Shown: positions 7,508 through 20,300 of the stretch, piece by piece
How the letters are laid out: each line of letters opens with the position of its first letter
Position numbering within the stretch: position 1 is the stretch's first letter
Source of the DNA: Bog-473 sp035551835
GTDB lineage: Bacteria > Actinomycetota > Acidimicrobiia > Acidimicrobiales > RAAP-2
Length of the DNA stretch: 64,000 nt
Reading direction: 5' to 3'
Assembly (NCBI GenBank): GCA_035551835.1
Contig: DASZMN010000102.1
Coordinates: forward strand, 58,362-122,361
Notes under the pieces: generated by a model
What the model saw: only the letters and a program-made list of their open reading frames with translations
The model's database searches: none
Told to the model about the DNA's origin: nothing
Program-made: the position numbers and the translations under genes

Positions 7508-9184
7508 TCAGCCCGCCGCCAACGGGTAGTGGCCCATCACGGCGCGTGCCGTGGCCCGCCGGCGCTCCCGCAGCGCCTCCTCGGCCTCCCCCGACCCGAC
7601 CGGGACGAGGCGGACCACGGTCCCGGGCCCGCACTGCCCGAGCAGCCCGTGATCGGCCGCGATGACCACCCCCGGCACCGGGTAGCCGCCCAGCGTGGCG
7701 TGGTCGGGCAGCAGGACCACCGGCTCGCCGTTCGGCGGCAGCTGCACCGCCCCGGTGACCATCGGCTGGGAGTCGAGCTCGGCGACTCGGACCCGCCAGT
7801 CGCAAGCCCCCTGCGCCTCCAGGCGCAGGCCCACCCGGTTGCTGGCGGTCCCGACACGAAACGTCGTCGCGGCCAGGCGGTCCAGCACCCCGGGGTCGAA
7901 CCGCTCGGCGTGGGGGCCGCGCACCACGCGCAGCTCGACGGGCCCCGCCCCGGCAGGCAGCTCGGTCGCCGCGCCGGGCGCCAGGTGGTCGCCGAGAGGC
8001 GGGGCCCACGCCCCGGCCCACAGGAGGGCGCCCGGGCCGAGTGGCCCCGGGCCGAGCCCGCAGAGCTCGTCGCTGCCCTGGCTCCCGAAGACCTCGGGCC
8101 CGAGCAGGCCCCCGGCCACCGCCACGTAGGTGCGGCACCCGCGCCGCAGCACGCCGATCTCGAGCACCTGGCCCTCGGCCAGCGGGACCAACCGTCCGGG
8201 CCCGACCTCGGTGCCGTCCACGCGCACCTCGGGCGCCGCGCCCACCACGGCGACGTGGCACGGACCGAGGGCGCGCAGCCGGGTGCCGCCCCCGGTGCAC
8301 TCGAGCGCTCCCGCCCCCGGCGCGTTGCCGGCCAGCCCGTTGGCCAGCGCGCCCGACACCGCGTCGGCCGGGCCGGCGGCCGGCACGCCGGTCGGGGCGA
8401 CGCCGCGGCGCCCGGCGTCCTGCACGACGGCGCGCAGCCCCGGCGCGAGCACCTCGAGGACGAGACGCGCGCCGTGCGGTGCCGACCACGCCGCCGGCGC
8501 GTCGGGGCGCGGCTCGAGCGGGTCCCCGGCGCCGGCGGGCGCGAACCGCACGCGGTCACCGGGAGCGAGTGCGGCGTAGGGCGGACCGTCGAGGGAGAAG
8601 AGAGGGAAGCCCGTGCGCCCGACCAGCTGCCAGCCGCCCGGCGAGGGGGTGGGGTACACCGCCGCGTGCCCGTTGGCCAGCGCCACCGACCCGGCCGGCA
8701 CGACCGGCCGCGGACGGTCCCGCCGCGGCACGGTGCGCAACGGCGCGGGCAGCCCGTCGAGATACGCGAAGCCCGGGGAGAACCCGACCACGCTCACCGT
8801 CAGGGTCACCGAGGTCAGCAGGGCCACCACCTCGTCGCCCGAGCGACCCGCCAGGGCCGCCACTTCGGCCAGGTCCGGCCCGTCGAAGGCGCACGGAATG
8901 GTGACGAGGCGTCCCGCTGACGCGCCGACGTCCGTGGCGTCGGGCGCCCGGGCGGCGCCGAGCGTGTCGTGCACGACGGCCCGCAGCGCGCCCAGTTCGG
9001 CGTCGGGGTCGCGGGCCACGACGCCGACCGTGGCCACGCCGCCCACCACCTCGACGTCGGCGCCACCCAGCGCGTGCCCGAGCGCCGCGGCGAGCCTGCG
9101 CCCCGCCCGCGCATCGTCCACGCCGATCAGCAGCGCGCGGTCACCGAAGGGCCGGACCTCGTCCACCGGCACCGAGCGCGTCAC
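7508..9184 (-). CDS. pxpBC: 5-oxoprolinase subunits B and C, fused
   Basis: A 558-residue fusion of PxpB (about 1-215) and PxpC (about 235-558). PxpB shows VRPFGDRALLIGV and the conserved VGFSPGFAYLDGLP. PxpC shows VLAPGLRAVVQDAGRRG followed by GVPAAGPADAVSG and the late SNRVGLRLE segment. With PxpA these subunits open 5-oxoproline to glutamate using ATP. In many bacteria B and C are separate. The GTG start at 9184 overlaps the pxpA stop as GTGA, so the subunits are probably translated in a coupled way. The 3' end lies 9 nt from the end of the convergent permease gene. Confidence 0.88.
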   Translation of the reverse strand: MTRSVPVDEVRPFGDRALLIGVDDARAGRRLAAALGHALGGADVEVVGGVATVGVVARDPDAELGALRAVVHDTLGAARAPDATDVGASAGRLVTIPCAFDGPDLAEVAALAGRSGDEVVALLTSVTLTVSVVGFSPGFAYLDGLPAPLRTVPRRDRPRPVVPAGSVALANGHAAVYPTPSPGGWQLVGRTGFPLFSLDGPPYAALAPGDRVRFAPAGAGDPLEPRPDAPAAWSAPHGARLVLEVLAPGLRAVVQDAGRRGVAPTGVPAAGPADAVSGALANGLAGNAPGAGALECTGGGTRLRALGPCHVAVVGAAPEVRVDGTEVGPGRLVPLAEGQVLEIGVLRRGCRTYVAVAGGLLGPEVFGSQGSDELCGLGPGPLGPGALLWAGAWAPPLGDHLAPGAATELPAGAGPVELRVVRGPHAERFDPGVLDRLAATTFRVGTASNRVGLRLEAQGACDWRVRVAELDSQPMVTGAVQLPPNGEPVVLLPDHATLGGYPVPGVVIAADHGLLGQCGPGTVVRLVPVGSGEAEEALRERRRATARAVMGHYPLAAG

Positions 9185-9954
9185 GCAGGCGCCGGCGCCA
9201 GCACCTCGATGCCGGCATCCGTCAGCGCACGGCGCGCCGCGGTGGCGATCGCCACCGCGCCGGGCGAGTCGCCGTGGATGCACAAGGTGTCGACCCAGAG
9301 CGTCAGGATCGATCCGTCGCTGGCGCAGACCGCGCCGCGGGCGAGGCTGAGGGCTTGGCCGGCCGCCTCGGCCTCGTCGCGCAGCACGGCGCCGGGCGTG
9401 GCACGGTCGACCAGCCCGCCATCGGGACGGTAGGCCCGGTCGCAGAAGCCCTCCGCTGTGGCAGGCACGCCGTCGCGCCCGACCATGGCCATCGCGTGGC
9501 AGCCCGACGGCAGGACGAGGGTCGTCTCCGGAGGGCATTCCGCCGTCACGACGTCGCGCAGCACCAGGTAGATGGCGCCGCCCGTCGCCACCTCCTCGTA
9601 CAGCGCGCCGTGCGCCTTGACCGACGCGACCGCCGTGCCGGCCGACGCGCAGACGGCGGCGAGCGCGCGCAGCTGGTGGGTCAGCGCGTCGCGGAGCTCC
9701 TCGCGGTCGATGTCCATCGGCCGGCGACCGAACCCGTCGGGGTCGGGGTACGAAGGGTGTGCGCCCACGCGCACGCCGGAGTCGAGCGCGGCGGCCACTG
9801 TCGTCGCCATCGTCGCGTCGGTGCCGGCGTGCCCGCCGCAGGCCACGTGCGCCGTGGTCACCAGTCCGAGCAGCGCCCGCTCGGTGTCGATGCCGGCCGG
9901 GTCGGTCGCTTCACCGACGTCCGCGTTGAGGTCGATGCGGCGCGACGGCGACAC
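9181..9954 (-). CDS. pxpA: 5-oxoprolinase subunit A (LamB/YcsF family)
   Basis: A 257-residue protein starting at a GTG. Family motifs are intact: IDLNADVGEA near the N-terminus, HVACGGHAGTDATM, VRVGAHPSYPDPDGFGRRPM, and VKAHGALYEEV. It works with the PxpB/PxpC fusion encoded next to it to hydrolyse 5-oxoproline, a damaged form of glutamine and glutamate. The start lies only 3 nt after the lhr stop, and the stop overlaps the start of pxpBC. The three genes therefore form one transcription unit, although a helicase and a metabolite-repair enzyme share no obvious function. Confidence 0.9.
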   Translation of the reverse strand: MSPSRRIDLNADVGEATDPAGIDTERALLGLVTTAHVACGGHAGTDATMATTVAAALDSGVRVGAHPSYPDPDGFGRRPMDIDREELRDALTHQLRALAAVCASAGTAVASVKAHGALYEEVATGGAIYLVLRDVVTAECPPETTLVLPSGCHAMAMVGRDGVPATAEGFCDRAYRPDGGLVDRATPGAVLRDEAEAAGQALSLARGAVCASDGSILTLWVDTLCIHGDSPGAVAIATAARRALTDAGIEVLAPAPA

Positions 9955-9957
9955 CCC

Positions 9958-14232
<4,275 letters not shown>

Positions 14233-14281
14233 CGTCCCTCTATTCCACCAGGAAGCTGTGACCAGCGCGCCGCCCGCGGCC

Positions 14282-15133
14282 TCAGGCGGCCGGGCGCCAC
14301 CCCCAGCACGAGATCATCGGCGGTTGGGTGAGGTCCAGGCGGCCGGCCACGACGCTGGCCAGATGCTGCTCGATCTCGGCTTCCGTCGCGATCTCGTGGG
14401 CGACCAACTGGTCGCGCACGAGGTTGACCGTCGCCACCTCGAGCGGGATGCAGGCCGGGTGGCGGATGGGAAAGGCGGCGTCGGCGGCCACGTCCTCGAG
14501 CCCCGCGGCCCGGAGCCGGTGCGGCAGGGTGCGGCCGTAGGCGAGGTCGACCCCCCGCTCGGAGAGGAGGTGGCGGAAGCCCCGGCGCACGCGGTTGGCC
14601 AGGACCTCCTCGGGGCCGGTCTCCTCCAGGCAGCTCCGCGGCTGGAGGGCGGGGTCGGCGTCTTCGACCAGCAGCACGCCACCGGGCCGCAGCGCAGCGA
14701 CCATGTTGGCCAGGGCGCGGTCGCGCTCGGGCACGTGGACCAGGACGAGGCGGGCGTGGACCAGGTCGAAGGGGCCGCCGGGCGGCGGGTCTGTCGCCAC
14801 GTCGTGCTCGACGACGGTGACGTTGGGCGCCGCCGCGTTGGCGGCCCAGGACAGGTCGATGTCGGTCGCCAGGACGTGGCCGCGCGGCCCCACCCGCGCC
14901 GCCAGGTGCGCGACCACCGTGGTCCCGCCCGCACCCACCTCCCAGCAGCGCCAGCCCGCGGCCAGGCCGAGCTCGTCCAGGTGCCGGAAGGTCGAGGGGT
15001 CGAACAGCGTGGCGAAGGCGGTGAAGCGGTCCATCGTCTCGGGGGCCTCGTTGCCGAGCAGGTAGCGGCCCGCCGCTCGGCCGCCGCCCGCACCGCCGTC
15101 CGCGTCCGCGCCGACACCCGCGCCGGCGCTCAC
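14282..15133 (-). CDS. SAM-dependent methyltransferase
   Basis: A 283-residue class I methyltransferase. After a Gly/Ala-rich start, MDRFTAFATLFDPST leads into the SAM-binding motif WEVGAGGTTVVAHLA, the acidic motif II region VLATDIDLSW, the post-motif FDLVHARLVLVHVPE and the LRPGGVLLVEDAD strand. The sequence suggests a small-molecule substrate; which one cannot be told. The GTG start at 15133 overlaps the stop of the patatin-like gene as GTGA, so the two are translated together. That coupling hints at a lipid or fatty-acyl substrate, as inference only. Confidence 0.8.
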   Translation of the reverse strand: MSAGAGVGADADGGAGGGRAAGRYLLGNEAPETMDRFTAFATLFDPSTFRHLDELGLAAGWRCWEVGAGGTTVVAHLAARVGPRGHVLATDIDLSWAANAAAPNVTVVEHDVATDPPPGGPFDLVHARLVLVHVPERDRALANMVAALRPGGVLLVEDADPALQPRSCLEETGPEEVLANRVRRGFRHLLSERGVDLAYGRTLPHRLRAAGLEDVAADAAFPIRHPACIPLEVATVNLVRDQLVAHEIATEAEIEQHLASVVAGRLDLTQPPMISCWGWRPAA

Positions 15134-16305
15134 GGCGAGGCCGCGGGCTCGGTCGGGGCGGGGTCGGAGTCGGGGCCGGGGCCGGGGCTCGGGCTCGGGC
15201 CGGCCGCCAGGACGGTTCGGGCGGGAGCGGGCGGTGGGCCGGCCGGCGGGATGCCCAGGTCGTGGGAGGTCCCGACGTAGCGATCGAGGACGTCGGCCAC
15301 TTCGGCCCGGCCCTCCTCGATCAGCGCCGCGGTGGCCGAGAAGTCGCGGAACTGGCCCGAGGGATCGCCGCCGCCGCTGAAGACGACCACCTCGACGGCG
15401 GGCGGGAGCGCCGCCAGCTCGCGTACGAAGCGCGCGTGGACGGCGACGAAGAACGCGGTGAGCGCGGCCTCGGCCGGGCGGCGCGGCGCCTTGGGGTGGT
15501 AGTGCAGCGGGCCGCAGAGGAGGACGTAGATGCGGTCGCATCCCGCCGTCAGGGCGCGGCTAATGGGGACGTTGTTGACGACGCCGCCGTCGACCAGCAC
15601 GTCGCCGTCGATCGTCACCGGCGGGAAGATCGACGGGATGGCCGAGGAGGCCAGGATCGCCTCGACGGCCGGGCCGTGCGCGATCCAGCGCTCGCGCCCG
15701 TCGGTGAGCGAGGTGGTCACGACCTCGACCGGGATCATCGCGTCCTCGAGGTACTCGAACCGGACCCCGGCCTCGATGATCCGGCGCAGCCCGGTGTTGG
15801 CGTGCACCGCGGCGCGCTTGAGGAACCAGGCCCACGGTCCGTCGAACGTGCCCCGCGGGAAGATGTCGGTGCCGCGGATGCCACGCCACACGTCGGCCAT
15901 GTGCTCGATCCCCTCGGGCGTCGGGTTGCCCGCGTAGGCCGCGCCGTTGATGGCGCCGACGGACGCACCGAACACCCGGTCGGCGCGGATGCCCCTGCGC
16001 ACGAGCTCATCGAGCATGCCGACCTGCACGGCGCCGCGGCTGCCGCCGCCCGCCAGCACGAACGCCGTGCGCTGCGGGGTCACGACCTGCCGCCCCCCGG
16101 CGGCGTGGCGCCGCCGGTCCCAACGCGCCCGCAGGCGCTCGCTCCAGTTGACCACGGTCCGGCCGACGTCCTCGCCGCCGTGGTGGTTGCCGGCACCGTC
16201 TCCGAGGTGGCCGTCTCCGGCGTGGCCGTCGGCGTGGCCGTCTCCGGCGTGGCCGTCTCCGGCGTGGCCGTCGGCGCGACCGTCGGGCAAACCGAGCGTG
16301 CTCAC
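15130..16305 (-). CDS. Patatin-like phospholipase with His/Gly/Asp repeat N-terminus
   Basis: A 391-residue patatin-fold acyl hydrolase (RssA/NTE-like). The patatin domain spans about 78-320: oxyanion loop GGGSRG (86-91), nucleophile elbow GASVG with Ser115, and catalytic Asp239 in VDGG. It should hydrolyse phospholipid or lysophospholipid acyl esters. The first ~45 residues contain an unusual repeat (GHAGDGHAGDGHADGHAGDGH) encoded by a DNA tandem repeat and possibly metal-binding. A later GTG at 16083 would give a repeat-free 317-residue protein. I prefer 16305 because it overlaps the stop of the upstream membrane-protein gene as GTGA. The C-terminal 45 residues are Pro/Ala-rich. Confidence 0.8.
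   Translation of the reverse strand: MSTLGLPDGRADGHAGDGHAGDGHADGHAGDGHLGDGAGNHHGGEDVGRTVVNWSERLRARWDRRRHAAGGRQVVTPQRTAFVLAGGGSRGAVQVGMLDELVRRGIRADRVFGASVGAINGAAYAGNPTPEGIEHMADVWRGIRGTDIFPRGTFDGPWAWFLKRAAVHANTGLRRIIEAGVRFEYLEDAMIPVEVVTTSLTDGRERWIAHGPAVEAILASSAIPSIFPPVTIDGDVLVDGGVVNNVPISRALTAGCDRIYVLLCGPLHYHPKAPRRPAEAALTAFFVAVHARFVRELAALPPAVEVVVFSGGGDPSGQFRDFSATAALIEEGRAEVADVLDRYVGTSHDLGIPPAGPPPAPARTVLAAGPSPSPGPGPDSDPAPTEPAASP
16204..16283. repeat. Degenerate 12/15-bp tandem repeat coding His-Gly-Asp units
   Basis: Units of the type GTGGCCGTCTCCGGC, mixed with shorter GTGGCCGTCGGC units, recur about six times. On the minus strand they encode HAGDG and HADG units in the N-terminus of the patatin-like protein. 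Unit lengths are multiples of three, so copy-number change keeps frame. Confidence 0.75.
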
Positions 16306-16556
16306 GGTTCGGGCCGCGGCGGTCGTTGCCGCAACCGCGGGCGCGCCTGGGGCGGCGAGAGCGCGTCGTCCTCCCCGCGGGCACGCCACGCGGCCTCCTG
16401 GCGCTCGCGCCAGGCGCGGCGCCCGACGACGTCGTGGCGCACCGCCCACACCACGATGATCACCACCAGCACCACCAGGGCCACGACGAAGAGCCCGAAC
16501 ACGACGACGAAGGCGGCGTCCGTCGCCGGGGCCGGCGGGACGAGGGCAGGTGCCAT
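16302..16556 (-). CDS. Small single-pass membrane protein
   Basis: An 84-residue protein. A short Pro/Ala lead (1-12) is followed by one strong membrane helix at about 14-40 (FVVVFGLFVVALVVLVVIIVVWAV), then a basic, Arg-rich tail of about 44 residues that would lie in the cytoplasm. No enzymatic motif. Its TGA overlaps the GTG of the patatin-like gene. The order membrane peptide, lipase, methyltransferase with two GTGA overlaps suggests the peptide tethers or regulates the lipase at the membrane. That role is inferred only from coupling. Confidence 0.65.
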   Translation of the reverse strand: MAPALVPPAPATDAAFVVVFGLFVVALVVLVVIIVVWAVRHDVVGRRAWRERQEAAWRARGEDDALSPPQARPRLRQRPPRPEP

Positions 16557-16589
16557 GCACTCGCCAGGGTAGAGGAGGTGTCACAGGCC

Positions 16590-17564
16590 GTGGGCACACT
16601 GCCGCCCATGGTCCTCGTCGCCCCGCGCCCCCTGCGCCAGCCGTCGTCCCTGGCTGCGTCGGTGCCGGCGGGGGGCGAGGTGCTGGCGCTGTTGCGCGGC
16701 GACGCGACCGCCAGGCCGAGCTTCGACCCGGGCCTGGCCGGCGGGCTCCGGGCGTGGCTCGAGGACGCGGCGTACGGGGTGGTGGCATCTCGGGGCGACC
16801 TGGCACCGGGTCTCGTGCTCGGGCCGCGTGAGCTGCTGGGGACGGCGCCCGCGGAGCTCCGCGGCACGTGCGGCGAGGACGGCTCGGCGGCGGTTGCGGC
16901 AGCGGTTGCGGCGGGCGCTGACGGTGGCGTCCCCGACCAGGTCGTCGTCGCCCGGCTCGTGCACGCCCTCTTCCGGCGGCTCGTCACCGACGGCGACACC
17001 GACGCGGTGGTCGACGCAGTCATAGAGAACCCTCTCGTCGACGCGCTCGACGCACTGCGTGCCGAGGGGCCGAACGGCGCCCGCACGTCGGCGCACGTCG
17101 AGGCGATGAGCGAGCCGGCGCGGTCGACGTTGGGCGCGGTCGTCGCGAGCCACGCCGCCCACCTGGCCGGCCTGGTGCCGCGCCTCGCCCCGTCGTGGAT
17201 GCCGCGCACCGACGACAGGGTGGCGATCCCGCTGGCCGGCGGCCGCGTCATCCTGCGCGGCGTGTTCGACCTCCTGGTCGGCCTGCCGCAGCCCGGCCGG
17301 GCGTCGCTGTGCGCACTGGGCCTGTCCACCGGCGGGTCGTGGGCGCGGGAGCGACGGGCGCTGCACTATCTCGCGTTGCTCGAAACGTTGCGGAGCGGGA
17401 CCCCGCCGTTCCGGCTGGCCCTGCTCGAGACGGACAGCGGTCGCTACGGCATCGAGGACGTGCGCGAGGAGCACCTGCGCGCCATCGCGTCGCACCTTGC
17501 GGCCTGGTTGGCCGGGGCGGCGGGGGGGCGCGGGCGGACCACGGGCGCGCGGGCCGCCGGGTGA
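16590..17564 (+). CDS. Hypothetical protein with degenerate PD-(D/E)XK nuclease-like domain
   Basis: About 324 residues. The last ~100 residues follow the layout of RecB-family (PD-(D/E)XK) domains: LRGVFDLLVG supplies the conserved Asp, then a strand ending GLSTG where active members have DLKTG, then the helix RRALHYLALLETLRSG, and LALLETDSG. Replacing the catalytic Lys by Ser suggests the nuclease is inactive; this is inference from motif comparison. The N-terminal 200 residues are Ala-rich and unrecognised. The start is uncertain: GTG 16590 is used (GGAGG about 11 nt upstream); GTG 16578 and ATG 16608 are alternatives. The next gene looks like a distant tandem relative. Confidence 0.55.
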   Translation: MGTLPPMVLVAPRPLRQPSSLAASVPAGGEVLALLRGDATARPSFDPGLAGGLRAWLEDAAYGVVASRGDLAPGLVLGPRELLGTAPAELRGTCGEDGSAAVAAAVAAGADGGVPDQVVVARLVHALFRRLVTDGDTDAVVDAVIENPLVDALDALRAEGPNGARTSAHVEAMSEPARSTLGAVVASHAAHLAGLVPRLAPSWMPRTDDRVAIPLAGGRVILRGVFDLLVGLPQPGRASLCALGLSTGGSWARERRALHYLALLETLRSGTPPFRLALLETDSGRYGIEDVREEHLRAIASHLAAWLAGAAGGRGRTTGARAAG

Positions 17565-17587
17565 CGACGGCGCATGGGTGAGCTGGC

Positions 17588-18394
17588 GTGTCTGAGGGGC
17601 TGACCGCCGCGCTGACGGCGCCACCAGACGCCCGAGTCCCGCTCGACGCGGCCGCCTGGCGGGCGACGCTCGCAGACGTCCGGGTGACGCTCGCCCGCCT
17701 GGCCGTCCGCCGGGCCGGTGCCGGTCCCTTTCGGGTGACGGACCACGCCGTGCGGCGCGCCGCCGGCGGCGACGTGGGTTTGGACGACGAGCCGTTCGCG
17801 TGGTCGGCCGGCACCGCGCGCCGCGCGGTGGGCCTGTCGGCGGTGCGCGGCCTCCTGGCCGGCGAAACGCGCAGCCCGCACGAGGCGGTCCGGGCGCGGC
17901 TCCACGACTCCGACCGCGCGGTCCGCGAGGGCAGCCGGACGGCCTCGCCGCTCGACCGCTGGGTGGCGTCCCTGCCGGCCGCCGGGCGCAGTGCAGTGGC
18001 GGCCGAAGCGGTGACGTGGGCCACCCGTTTGTGGTGCGCACTGGACTGGACCGCCCTCGGCCCCGCCCCGGTCATCGGAAGGGACCATTGGTGGGACAGC
18101 CCGCACTCCGCCCTGCTGGCACTGCGCGGCCGGGCCGACGTCCGCACCGCGCAGGCGCACCTCGTCGTACTGTCGGGCCCTCGCCGGGACTCGGTGCGTT
18201 CCGAGCTGGCCCTCGTGGCGCTGGTCGAGTCCCTGCGAGCGCGGGACCAGTCCGCACCGGGCCCCGTGGTCGGCTGGTGGCCCGACTCGGGCCATGTCGT
18301 GCGGCTCGAGCCGCATCCGACGGTGCTCACGCTGGCGACCGACGCGGTGGCCCTCGTGCTGGCCGCCGGGCCGCCGGGCCGGGCTGCGGCCTGA
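17588..18394 (+). CDS. Hypothetical protein, apparent paralogue of the preceding gene
   Basis: A 268-residue protein with a GTG start 23 nt after the preceding stop. Its C-terminal part lines up with the neighbour: LRGRADVR against LRGVFDLL, VVLSG against GLSTG, ELALVALVESLR against ALHYLALLETLR, and WWPDSGHVVRLE against LETDSGRYGIE. Both therefore look like PD-(D/E)XK folds that have lost the catalytic Lys. The N-terminus is unrecognised. The pair probably forms a complex or acts on the same partner; the function is unknown. The next gene, typA, starts 35 nt on and may have its own promoter. Confidence 0.55.
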   Translation: MSEGLTAALTAPPDARVPLDAAAWRATLADVRVTLARLAVRRAGAGPFRVTDHAVRRAAGGDVGLDDEPFAWSAGTARRAVGLSAVRGLLAGETRSPHEAVRARLHDSDRAVREGSRTASPLDRWVASLPAAGRSAVAAEAVTWATRLWCALDWTALGPAPVIGRDHWWDSPHSALLALRGRADVRTAQAHLVVLSGPRRDSVRSELALVALVESLRARDQSAPGPVVGWWPDSGHVVRLEPHPTVLTLATDAVALVLAAGPPGRAAA

Positions 18395-18429
18395 GGGGTC
18401 CGCCCGTTCCTCTATCGTTGGCTCCTCCC

Positions 18430-20277
18430 ATGAGCCGACGCGAAGACATCAGGAACGTAGCAATCGTCGCCCACGTCGACCACGGCAAGACCACCTTGGT
18501 GGACGCGCTGTTGCGCCAGACCGGCGCCTTCGGCGCCCATCAGGAGGTGACCGACCGGGTGATGGACTCCGGCGACCTCGAGCGCGAGAAGGGCATCACG
18601 ATCCTGGCCAAGAACACGGCCGTGCGCTGGGGCGGGGTGAAGCTCAACATCGTCGATACGCCGGGGCACGCCGACTTCGGCGGCGAAGTGGAACGCGGGT
18701 TGACCATGGTCGACGGGGTGTTGCTCCTCGTGGACGCGTCCGAGGGGCCGCTACCCCAGACTCGTTTCGTGCTGCGCAAGGCCCTCGAGGCTCGCCTGCC
18801 GGTCGTGCTCGTGGTGAACAAGGTGGACCGGGCGGACGCCCGCATTGCCGAGGTGGTGCACCAGGTCGAAGAGCTCTTCTTGGACCTTGACGCCGACGAG
18901 CACCAGATCGACTTCCCCATCCTCTACGCCAACGCCCGGGCGGGCTGGGTCAGCACCGAGGCGGGCGTCGAAGGGACCGACGTCGAGCCGCTCTTCCGCA
19001 CCATCATCGAGCACGTGCCCGCGCCGTCGTTCGACGACGACGCGCCGACGCAGGCCCTGGTGTGCAACCTCTCCGCGTCGCCTTACGTCGGCCGCCTGGC
19101 GATCTGCCGTGTGCACAACGGCACGCTGGTCAAGGGCGCCCCCGTGGCCTGGTGCCGCCTGGACGGATCGATCGAGACGGCGAAGCTCACCGAGCTCTAC
19201 GTGACCGAGGCACTCGAGCAGGTGCCGGCGGACTCGGCGGGCCCGGGCGAGATCGTCTCGGTGGCCGGACTGGCCGAGGTGACCATCGGCGAGACGCTGG
19301 CCGACCCCGACCGGCCGGTCGCGCTGCCCGCCATCACGGTGGACGAGCCGAGTCTGGCCATGACGATCGGCATCAACACTTCGCCGCTCGCCGGTGCGGT
19401 CGGCACCAAGCTCACGGCGCGACTCCTCAAGTCGCGCCTGGACGCCGAGCTCGTCGGCAACGTGGCGATCCGGGTGGGCCCGACGGAACGCCCCGACATG
19501 TGGGAGGTCCTCGGACGCGGCGAGCTCCAGCTGGCCGTACTCGTCGAGACCATGCGCCGCGAGGGCTTCGAGCTGACGGTGGGCAAGCCCCAGGTCGTCA
19601 CGCGCGAACTCGACGGCCGCGTGCACGAGCCGGTCGAACGGGTGAGCGTGGACGTGCCCGACGAGTATCTGGGCGTGGTGACGCAATTGCTGGCGCTGCG
19701 CAAGGGCAACATGCTCGAGATGGTCAATCACGGGACGGGGTGGGTGCGGCTCGACTACCGCGTGCCCGCCCGGGGCCTCATCGGCTTCCGCACCGAATTC
19801 CTGACCGAGACGCGGGGCACGGGCATCCTCCACCACGTCTTCGACGGTTGGGAGCCCTGGCACGGCGAGCTGCGCACGCGCCGCAACGGGTCGATGGTGG
19901 CCGATCGCCGCGGCGTCACCACCACGTTCGCGCTCATGAACCTCCAGGAGCGCGGCAGCATGATCGTCGGCCCGGCCGAGGAGGTCTACGAGGGGATGAT
20001 CGTCGGCGAGAACGCGCGGGACGAAGAGATGGACGTCAACCCCACCAAGGAGAAGAAGCTGAACAACATCCGCTCCTCCACCGCCGAGGAGCTGGTGCGG
20101 CTGACGCCGGCGATGACCTTCTCCCTGGAGCACGCCCTGGAATTCATTGCGACCGACGAGTGTGTGGAGGTGACGCCCAAGGCCGTCCGGCTGCGCAAGG
20201 TGGTGCTCGACCAGCCGACGCGGGCGCGCCAGCGCTCGCGCGCCCGCGACCTGCGAGAGGCCGGGGCCAAGGGTTAG
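18430..20277 (+). CDS. typA: Ribosome-associated GTPase TypA/BipA
   Basis: A 615-residue translational GTPase. G1 is AHVDHGKT (about 14-21), switch II is DTPGHADFGGEVERG, G4 is NKVDR, and G5 lies near NARAGW. The C-terminal BipA-specific region includes GRGELQLAVLVETMRREGFE, VPARGLIGFRTEFLTETRG and the NIRSSTAEELVRL segment. TypA acts on the ribosome in stress response and large-subunit assembly. The length is normal for the family. The ATG at 18430 is clear from homology (MSRREDIRNVAIVAHVDHG), although the sequence before it (GCTCCTCCC) offers no Shine-Dalgarno. A VOC gene follows 23 nt downstream. Confidence 0.95.
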   Translation: MSRREDIRNVAIVAHVDHGKTTLVDALLRQTGAFGAHQEVTDRVMDSGDLEREKGITILAKNTAVRWGGVKLNIVDTPGHADFGGEVERGLTMVDGVLLLVDASEGPLPQTRFVLRKALEARLPVVLVVNKVDRADARIAEVVHQVEELFLDLDADEHQIDFPILYANARAGWVSTEAGVEGTDVEPLFRTIIEHVPAPSFDDDAPTQALVCNLSASPYVGRLAICRVHNGTLVKGAPVAWCRLDGSIETAKLTELYVTEALEQVPADSAGPGEIVSVAGLAEVTIGETLADPDRPVALPAITVDEPSLAMTIGINTSPLAGAVGTKLTARLLKSRLDAELVGNVAIRVGPTERPDMWEVLGRGELQLAVLVETMRREGFELTVGKPQVVTRELDGRVHEPVERVSVDVPDEYLGVVTQLLALRKGNMLEMVNHGTGWVRLDYRVPARGLIGFRTEFLTETRGTGILHHVFDGWEPWHGELRTRRNGSMVADRRGVTTTFALMNLQERGSMIVGPAEEVYEGMIVGENARDEEMDVNPTKEKKLNNIRSSTAEELVRLTPAMTFSLEHALEFIATDECVEVTPKAVRLRKVVLDQPTRARQRSRARDLREAGAKG

Positions 20278-20300
20278 ACCCGAGCCCGGGGGAGGCGACC

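Noticed and set aside
7503..7515. CGGGCT-C-AGCCCG palindrome at the permease/pxpBC junction as a terminator
   Set aside because: One-base loop, no T-run, and it overlaps the pxpBC stop codon.
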